Shown here piece by piece: positions 1 to 4,593 of a stretch of 6,863 bases of DNA (position 1 is its first letter; the number at the start of each line of letters is the position of its first letter). The stretch comes from Verrucomicrobiota bacterium (GTDB lineage: Bacteria > Verrucomicrobiota > Verrucomicrobiia > Verrucomicrobiales > Akkermansiaceae). Location: contig JAPLUJ010000216.1 of NCBI GenBank assembly GCA_026397695.1, positions 1 to 6,863 on the forward strand. The letters run 5' to 3'. Below the pieces are notes generated by a model that worked only from the letters and a program-made list of their open reading frames with translations, had not been told where the DNA came from and did not search any database. The position numbers and the translations under genes are program-made.

Positions 1-17
1 GAGATTTTGGATTGGAG

Positions 18-48
18 CTCAGGCATTCCTGCCTGAGTATTTTCTCTT
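18..48 (+). terminator. Possible rho-independent terminator for a plus-strand gene to the left
   Basis: An 8-bp perfect stem (18-25 with 30-37) closes a TTCC loop and is followed directly by TATTTTCTCTT on the plus strand. The opposite strand has no T-rich tail, so it would serve a gene entering from the left edge and converging on the giant gene. That gene's coding part is not identifiable here. One plus frame (2-97) stays open through the hairpin, which weakens the call. Confidence 0.45.
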
Positions 49-281
49 AGCTGCCAAGGCGCAGGCCAAGGAACGCGAAGGAAGAGCAAATATATGATTT
101 ATGATTTGAGGATGGGAGGCTGGATATCGGAGGTTTTTTCTTCTTTTAGAATGTAGTGCTTAAAGCCAAAGGCTGGCGGAAGGGAAGAATGAATGCGGTG
201 CGGGAATCCAACTTACACAGGTGCAGGAAAGGCGATTTGTTTGCCCTTGCAAGGATTATTTTCAGAAATTTGAATTTTTTA

Positions 282-290
282 GGGGGGGGG
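282..290. repeat. Run of nine G preceded by a T-rich stretch
   Basis: Nine consecutive G follow TTTTTTA (275-281) in non-coding sequence. Such a tract is prone to slippage and to sequencing length error. No gene or promoter can be tied to it. Confidence 0.9.
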
Positions 291-400
291 AGTGGCGGAG
301 GATAGCCGTCCCGGCTGTCTTGGCCAACAGAGCGTCCCGCCTGTTGGAATTCCGCCACGGAGATGAGGCATTCCGGCACGGAGCGGGACGCTCCGGGCAC
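291..400. repeat. Palindromic element, candidate interspersed repeat
   Basis: Several perfect inverted repeats are packed together: 292-299 with 351-358, 304-307 with 313-316, 324-330 with 341-347, and a hairpin 379-385 with 389-395. The 10-nt loop of the third (331-340, AGCGTCCCGC) is exactly complementary to 383-392 inside the last hairpin. The segment is therefore able to form a multi-branched fold or a long-range pairing. It begins right after a run of nine G. The density of palindromes in a 3' non-coding region fits a REP-like or small non-autonomous mobile repeat. An RNA function is possible but unproven. Confidence 0.5.
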
Positions 401-416
401 GGTCTGGCGCAGGATG

Positions 417-456
417 CTCCAGCTACGCTGCGATTTCTCCAGCTACGCTGCGATTT
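417..456. repeat. Perfect tandem duplication of a 20-bp unit
   Basis: The unit CTCCAGCTACGCTGCGATTT occurs twice head to tail, at 417-436 and 437-456, without mismatch. It lies between the palindromic element and the 3' end of the giant gene, outside any supported coding region. Confidence 0.9.
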
Positions 457-515
457 CCGAAGCGTCACTTCAATTCATCAAGGTGGTATCGCTCGCGGTT
501 TCCAGGATAACGCAG

Positions 516-546
516 CAGGGCCGCCGATTTGTGATCGGCGGCCCTG
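516..546 (-). terminator. Strong GC-rich hairpin downstream of the giant gene
   Basis: A perfect 13-bp stem (516-528 pairs with 534-546) closes a 5-nt loop. It begins 35 bases past the TAA stop at 581-583 on the minus strand. There is no clear U-tract after it on the minus strand (CTGCGTTATCC follows), so it may act as a terminator with weak tail, or as a 3' mRNA-stabilising hairpin. Confidence 0.5.
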
Positions 547-580
547 GGAATTATACAACTGTCAAATCAGAGCACCGGTC

Positions 581-3500
581 TTATGGTGTCACGACGACAA
601 TGAGGCGCGCGAATTTCTTCACGTCGCTTCCTTTGGGAATGGTCACGGTGATTATGTCATCCGCGGCTCCACCTTCGGTGACAACGACGCCGGCACTCGA
701 GGTGGCGCCGATGGGGTAGCCGGCAATGGAGGTCCAATCGCTTAGGTCGGTGCTGACCTGGACCAGCAGGCTCACGTCAGGGGTTTCCGCAATATCCGTG
801 CGGGTGAAGGTAAGTACCAGGTCGGTGCCGACAATACTGCCCGTGGGTCCGCCTTGGTTGGGGTAACGCGGGTCGGAGCCGTGGATATACTCATACGCAT
901 TGGTCAAGCCGTCGTTATCGGGGTCGGCATCGGCGGCTGTGTTGGTCAGTGGCGGGGAGGCGGCGGCGTACCCGGCGGCCCAAGTGGCGTAGGAAGCGGT
1001 GGCTCCGGCGGCGGTCCACTTAAGCTCCAGATCACTGCCATTGACGACCGTCGAGAACGCGCCTTCGCCCGTGATGGTGTTGCCAGAGCCCACCGGCACT
1101 TCGTTGACGAAGATGTCGATGTTGCTGATGTCAAACAAATTGCCCGAGCTGACGCCACCAACGATGAATTTCCATGTCTGTGGACCGTCCCAGAAGGCAT
1201 TGGTGAAATCCGTGCCGGTGGAGAACTTCAGGTTGAGGTTCGAGCCGGTGCTGGCGGTGCTGTCGATGGTGGTCGTTCCGGTGACGTTGACCACGTCCCA
1301 GCTTGTGCCGGAGACGCCAAACGCGTTACCGGCGGTGTGTTCCCAGTTCAAGATGCCGCCTGCGCTGATGGTCAGCCCGGAGCCGAAGCTGATGGGGCCG
1401 GCGCTGGCACCTGGGGACAGGGTATTGCCGGGGGTGACGGTGACGCTGGGAGTGATGGTGCCGGTACCGCTGAGGGTGCCGCCGGTAGCGCTGAAGGAAA
1501 CCGGCTGCGACAGGGCGGTGGTCGAGTTGTACTTGAAGTTTGCCGCGCCAATCAAAACCTCACTGGTATTGTTGATGGTACCGGTCGATGCGACAGTGAG
1601 CGTGCCGCCGCTGACATTGGTCGTGCCGTTATAGATGTTGGTGTTGGTGAGGGTCAGCGTGCCAGCGCCCACTTTGGTAATGCTGAACCCGCCGCTGACC
1701 ACCCCGTCAATGTTGAGATTACCGTTGCCGCCGAGCATGCTCGCCGACGTGAGCGTGACCGGGCCGCCCACCGTGCCCGTGCCGGTGCTGGTGATCAGCG
1801 CCCCAATGCCGCCGACTCCGAAGCCGCCCACGTCGAGGGGTTCGAGGCCGATATTGGCCTGCACGTCGAGGGTCGCCCCGAGGTTCCCGGTGGTCGTGCC
1901 GGAGCCCGCGAAGAACCCCACGGCCGTTTTCCCCGCAGTGGTCCCGAGCGCCGAGGAATTGGTGCCCACGAGCGTGCCCAGAATAACGGTTGTCACGCCG
2001 TCGTAGGTGTTATTGCCGGAGAGGAGCAGCCTCATTTTGGCTTCAATATCGGCCGGGCCGTCTTCCACAAGGACGGTACGAGTTCCTGCCCCGAGGTCGA
2101 TGGGATTTTGCAAATCCACCGTATGGGTGGCGCTGGAGGCCCCGAGATTCAGTTGCTTGCCATTGAAGCCCGGGTTGGCGGCCCAGGTGACTGAGGTGGG
2201 GATCCCTGCGCCGCCGAGATTCACCACCCGGTCACCGCCGTAGGCCGCCCATCCGCCTGCGTTGTTGAAGAAGACGCCTGTTACCGTGCCCGACGTTGCC
2301 AGGCTGCGGGTGAAGTCGCCAGAAGCAACAGTCAAGCCGAGGACAGCGTTGCCGCCGTTAAACGTCAAGGCGCTGGTGCCGCCGGCCGCGCCGATGCCGC
2401 CGGGCAGGGCGGTGGCGTGATCGAGCCTCAGGACACCGTTGGTGATCGTGGTCACGCCGGTGTAGAGGTTGGCGCTGGAAAACGCCCAGATGCCATTATC
2501 GTCCTTGGTGATGGACATGATAGCGGCGCCGGCGTTGCCATTGATGATGGGATTAGAGACGATCCCGAGGCTGAGGTTGTTCCCGTTGTTGTTGGCGCTT
2601 CCGGAGGATGTGCCGGCACCGCGGAGGGTGATGGTGTTGGTTGCCGTATTCGCGAGCGTATTAAGGGTGACCCTTCCGTTGGTGGCCCTGATGATCGCAT
2701 TGCCCGAGAAGGTCGCGGTGGTGACGGTGACGTCTCCGCCGAGGACCACATCCTGATTGGTGCCCGTGAGGCTGGCCAAAGTCAGCGGGATGCCGCCCAC
2801 CAGTGTTGCGTTGCCGGTGAGCGTAGCTGCGCCCAGATTGAGACTGCTGCCCGCGCTGCCGGTGGCGGCAAACCTGAACCCGCCGAGCGAGGAGGCGCCG
2901 AGGGTCAGCGCGGTGCCGGGGGTGTTCACGTCAATGATGCTGTTGTCGGCCGCGAGGGTGAAGCCGCGGTCGGTGGCAGTGGTGCCGCCGGTGTATTGGA
3001 GCGTGCCGCCATTGAGGACCAAGCCGGCCGCGCCAGCCGCGAAATTGCCGATGCTGCTGTCCAGCCCGCCGTTCTGCAGGTTCGATACCTGGAGCACGCC
3101 GCCGCCGGTGACGGTGGTCACGCCGGTGTAGGAATTGGCGCCGGTGAGGGCCAGCGTATTCAGGCCGAGTTTGTTGAGTCCCAAGGTGACGCCCACCGGG
3201 TTGGCGATTACGCCGCTGTAGGTTTGGACGGCAGAGTCGTAGAATCGGGAGGTGACGGTGCCCGCAGATCCCGAGGCGACATTGACGATCGACGCGTTCG
3301 TGGTGTCGATTCCGAGCGTGATGGTGCCCGCCGCGTAAGTGACCGGGGCACCCTGGCCGCCGACTCCGGCCAGCAGGCCGCCGAGCGTGCCAGCGCCGGT
3401 GGTCCCCGTCGTCCACTCCCCACCCACGCCCACGTTGACCGCGAGGGTGGTGCCGGCTCCGACCGCGACGGTTCCGACGGCGGGCATCGAGACCGCTTTC

Positions 3501-3841
3501 ATGAACTGCAACGTGCCGGTGGTGAGGGTGGTGCCGCCGGTGAAGGTGTTGGCTCCGCGGAGAGTCCACCAGCCGCCGCCGACCTTGGTCAGCGTGCCGG
3601 CACCCGTGGTGATGGCGCTGTCGATGCGGTTGAGAGCGCTGGTGCCGCCCAGTTCCAGATTGAAGCCGCCGGTGATCCCCCCGGAGTTGAGCAGGATCGT
3701 GTTGTTGTTGCCCACGATGCTGCTGTTACTGCCCAGCGTAATCGGCCCCGCATAGGTGCCGTTCTGCAACGCGCCGCCGCTGCTGACGCCCGTGCCGTTG
3801 ATCGTCAAGGGATTGGTGTTGAGAACTTGCTGGTTGTGCAT
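581..3841 (-). CDS. PATR-repeat protein, C-terminal fragment with EF-hand-like tail
   Basis: This is the C-terminal half of the giant protein and ends at a TAA. The ATG at 3841 lacks a ribosome binding site and lies at the frameshift, so it is not the real start. Residues from that ATG: PATR units at 82-113 (3503-3598), 221-252 (3086-3181), 442-473 (2423-2518), a degenerate one at 600-625 (1967-2044, LLLSGNNTYDGVTTV), and 719-750 (1592-1687, ITKVGAGTLTLTNTNIYNG). Residues about 788-943 form a closing domain (GTGTITPSVTV, NTLSPGASAGPISFGSGL, SWDVVNVTGTTTI, FWDGPQTWKFIVGG). The tail follows: YATWAAGYAAASPPLTN, then DADPDNDGLTNAYEYIHGSDP (971-991), then a compact beta domain (LVLTFTRTD, LLVQVSTDLSDWTSI) ending KKFARLIVVVTP. 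Tails of this kind end many large exported Verrucomicrobiota proteins. There is no transmembrane helix, basic cluster or beta-barrel. Its export and anchoring route is therefore unclear. Confidence 0.85.
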   Translation of the reverse strand: MHNQQVLNTNPLTINGTGVSSGGALQNGTYAGPITLGSNSSIVGNNNTILLNSGGITGGFNLELGGTSALNRIDSAITTGAGTLTKVGGGWWTLRGANTFTGGTTLTTGTLQFMKAVSMPAVGTVAVGAGTTLAVNVGVGGEWTTGTTGAGTLGGLLAGVGGQGAPVTYAAGTITLGIDTTNASIVNVASGSAGTVTSRFYDSAVQTYSGVIANPVGVTLGLNKLGLNTLALTGANSYTGVTTVTGGGVLQVSNLQNGGLDSSIGNFAAGAAGLVLNGGTLQYTGGTTATDRGFTLAADNSIIDVNTPGTALTLGASSLGGFRFAATGSAGSSLNLGAATLTGNATLVGGIPLTLASLTGTNQDVVLGGDVTVTTATFSGNAIIRATNGRVTLNTLANTATNTITLRGAGTSSGSANNNGNNLSLGIVSNPIINGNAGAAIMSITKDDNGIWAFSSANLYTGVTTITNGVLRLDHATALPGGIGAAGGTSALTFNGGNAVLGLTVASGDFTRSLATSGTVTGVFFNNAGGWAAYGGDRVVNLGGAGIPTSVTWAANPGFNGKQLNLGASSATHTVDLQNPIDLGAGTRTVLVEDGPADIEAKMRLLLSGNNTYDGVTTVILGTLVGTNSSALGTTAGKTAVGFFAGSGTTTGNLGATLDVQANIGLEPLDVGGFGVGGIGALITSTGTGTVGGPVTLTSASMLGGNGNLNIDGVVSGGFSITKVGAGTLTLTNTNIYNGTTNVSGGTLTVASTGTINNTSEVLIGAANFKYNSTTALSQPVSFSATGGTLSGTGTITPSVTVTPGNTLSPGASAGPISFGSGLTISAGGILNWEHTAGNAFGVSGTSWDVVNVTGTTTIDSTASTGSNLNLKFSTGTDFTNAFWDGPQTWKFIVGGVSSGNLFDISNIDIFVNEVPVGSGNTITGEGAFSTVVNGSDLELKWTAAGATASYATWAAGYAAASPPLTNTAADADPDNDGLTNAYEYIHGSDPRYPNQGGPTGSIVGTDLVLTFTRTDIAETPDVSLLVQVSTDLSDWTSIAGYPIGATSSAGVVVTEGGAADDIITVTIPKGSDVKKFARLIVVVTP
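890..931 (-). other. EF-hand-like / thrombospondin-type-3-like calcium loop in the protein tail
   Basis: The encoded segment DADPDNDGLTNAYE places acidic residues at positions 1, 3 and 5, glycine at 6 and glutamate at 12 of a canonical DxDxDGxxxxxE loop (D973, D975, D977, G978, E984 of the C-terminal fragment). Such loops bind calcium in dockerins and thrombospondin type-3 repeats. Here it probably rigidifies the junction between the repeat stalk and the last beta domain. Calcium binding is inferred from the motif only. Confidence 0.75.
1592..1870 (-). repeat. LTINGTG-type linker plus PATR unit, copy 3 (diverged)
   Basis: It encodes LDVQANIGLEPLDVGGFG, GALITSTGTGTVGGPVTL, LGGNGNLNIDG, and the PATR unit FSITKVGAGTLTLTNTN. 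The LTINGTG core is replaced by EPLDVGGFG, but the order and spacing match copy 1. Confidence 0.5.
2423..3181 (-). repeat. Long PATR module, copy B
   Basis: This is the counterpart of copy A. It runs PATR unit, SSIGNFAAGAAGLVLNGG, LQYTGGTTATDRGFTLAADN, IDVNTPGTALTLGASSLGGF, LTLASLTGTNQDV, a longer and more diverged linker (about residues 370-440 of the C-terminal fragment), then a closing PATR unit (ANLYTGVTTITNGVLRL). It is about 30 codons longer than copy A, with the extra length in the linker before the second PATR unit. Confidence 0.7.
3503..3829 (-). repeat. LTINGTG linker plus PATR unit, copy 2
   Basis: It encodes NTNPLTINGTGVSSGGAL, NGTYAGPITLGSNSSI, a short insertion (ALNRIDSAITTGAG), and the PATR unit LTKVGGGWWTLRGANTFTG. 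It begins directly at the second frameshift. The WW inside the PATR core is unusual compared with the other units here. Confidence 0.55.
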
Positions 3842-4481
3842 TGCCCAGCCCGATGGGGTTGCCGAGCTGCACGGTTCCTTGACTGATCGTGAACGTCGTG
3901 GAACCGCTGCCGAAGCTGTTCGCCGCGTTCAGTTGCAGCGTGCCGGCACCCACCTTGGTGAGGTTGAAATTCCCTCTGAGCATGCCAGAACGGGTCTGGT
4001 CGGTGGAGTTCAGAATCAAGCCGCCAGCACCGCCGATGCTGCTGTCGCCGAGCATGACCACCGTGCTGTTGACCGTGCCGGTGCCGGTGCTGCTGATCAG
4101 TGCGCCGCCGGTGGCGATGCCCGTGCCGTTGATCGTCAACGAGGCGTTGTTCATGGTCTGGCCATTCAGGTCCAGCACCGCGCCGGTGCCGGCCACGCTG
4201 ACCGCTCCGGTGGTGCGGCCCAGCGCCGTCCCGTTGTTGAGCTTCAATGTCCCGGCGGAAACCGTGGTGTTCCCGGCGTAGGTGTTGGCGCCGGAGAGCG
4301 TCAGCACGCCGGTGCCGGCCTTGGTGAGGGAATACTCCCCGCCGAAGTCGCTGACCACGCCGCTGACGGTCAGGTCGGTGTTCACCGTCCAGGTCTGGCT
4401 GGCCGCGAGGCCGACCTTGGCGGAGATAGAGTGGGTGCCGGTGCCGCCGGACGTGATGCCCCCGGCTTCAAGGACGAGCAT
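3726..4481 (-). CDS. PATR-repeat protein, middle fragment
   Basis: This frame is the continuation of the fragment to its right and really begins near 4523 (TSAPGAVPAGTPAS). The ATG at 4481 has no ribosome binding site and lies inside conserved sequence. Residues counted from that ATG: 1-40 complete a header (LVLEAGGIT, ASQTWTVNTDLTVSG). Residues 50-81 are a near-consensus PATR unit (4239-4334, LTKAGTGVLTLSGANTYAG). Residues 103-171 are a linker with SLTINGTG and ALISSTGTGTV. Residues 172-206 are a second PATR unit with a small insertion (3864-3968, FNLTKVGAGTLQL). The family-like sequence ends at GNPIGLGNAQ (residue 216). The remaining 35 residues, arginine- and histidine-rich and containing the only cysteine, are read out of frame past the second frameshift. 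As a separate gene this would make no sense. Confidence 0.7.
   Translation of the reverse strand: MLVLEAGGITSGGTGTHSISAKVGLAASQTWTVNTDLTVSGVVSDFGGEYSLTKAGTGVLTLSGANTYAGNTTVSAGTLKLNNGTALGRTTGAVSVAGTGAVLDLNGQTMNNASLTINGTGIATGGALISSTGTGTVNSTVVMLGDSSIGGAGGLILNSTDQTRSGMLRGNFNLTKVGAGTLQLNAANSFGSGSTTFTISQGTVQLGNPIGLGNAQPASSQHQSLDDQRHGRQQRRRVAERHLCGADYAGQ
3864..4175 (-). repeat. LTINGTG linker plus PATR unit, copy 1
   Basis: The segment encodes LDLNGQ, SLTINGTG, GGALISSTGTGTV, a DSSIGGAGGLILN stretch, then the PATR unit FNLTKVGAGTLQL. It is one of three related modules; the others are 3503-3829 (NPLTINGTG, GGALQNGTYAGPITLG) and 1592-1870 (LDVQANIGLEPLDVGG, ALITSTGTGTV, FSITKVGAGTLTL). The ALI(S/T)STGTGTV part is nearly identical in copies 1 and 3 and replaced in copy 2. 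Confidence 0.6.
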
Positions 4482-4593
4482 GCTCGCAGGAGTGCCTGCT
4501 GGTACAGCTCCCGGCGCACTCGTGAGCGGAATCGATGGTCACGTTGGAGTTATATTCCGGCAATCCGGCGGTGAAATTGCCACCCGCATTCCA
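4290..4593 (-). repeat. Cassette header plus start of PATR, second copy
   Basis: Read across the first frameshift, this segment encodes WNAGGNFTAGLPEYNSNVTI, then ASMLVLEAGG, ASQTWTVNTDLTVSGVV and the beginning of a PATR unit (LTKAGTGVLTLSG). It matches in order the earlier segment 5998-6435 (NWTAV, GADVVIS, GASQTWTNNSANPLTVSG, LIKEGTGTVILSG). The header marks the beginning of each large cassette. Confidence 0.55.

Larger units (their letters stand above)
1..580. other. Non-coding 3' region
   Basis: No convincing gene is seen. From left to right it holds a hairpin with T-rich tail (18-48), a purine-rich stretch with two GCCAAGG copies (52-75), an AT-rich stretch with tandem ATGATTT (94-107), unremarkable sequence (about 110-270), T-run and G-run (275-290), the palindromic element (291-400), the 20-bp tandem repeat (417-456), and the hairpin 516-546. 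A short plus frame (2-97; FLPEYFLLAAKAQAKEREG...) is open from the edge and could be the end of a gene, but 31 codons are too few to judge. Confidence 0.6.

Noticed and set aside
94..156. Possible 20-codon plus-strand peptide starting ATGATTTATGATTTG
   Set aside because: It is too short, begins in a simple ATGATTT repeat, and shows no conserved feature.
581..700. PEP-CTERM, LPXTG or beta-barrel sorting signal at the C-terminus
   Set aside because: The last 40 residues have no hydrophobic helix followed by basic residues, no LPXTG, and no amphipathic barrel strands with a terminal aromatic residue.
221..745. Plus-strand open frame of 174 codons and minus-strand open frame 146-400
   Set aside because: Both run through the palindromic element, and the plus frame also crosses the tandem repeat and the 3' end of the giant gene. 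Their translations reflect the DNA repeats, with no protein family features.
854..3886. Long plus-strand open frames (854-2194, 2417-3886)
   Set aside because: They are antisense shadows of the GC-rich repeat gene. Their translations are low-complexity, with no recognisable domain, while the minus strand gives clear PATR units throughout.
3828..4528. Programmed ribosomal frameshifting at the two junctions
   Set aside because: No slippery heptamer or following stimulatory structure was seen at either junction, and two such events in one structural gene would be exceptional.
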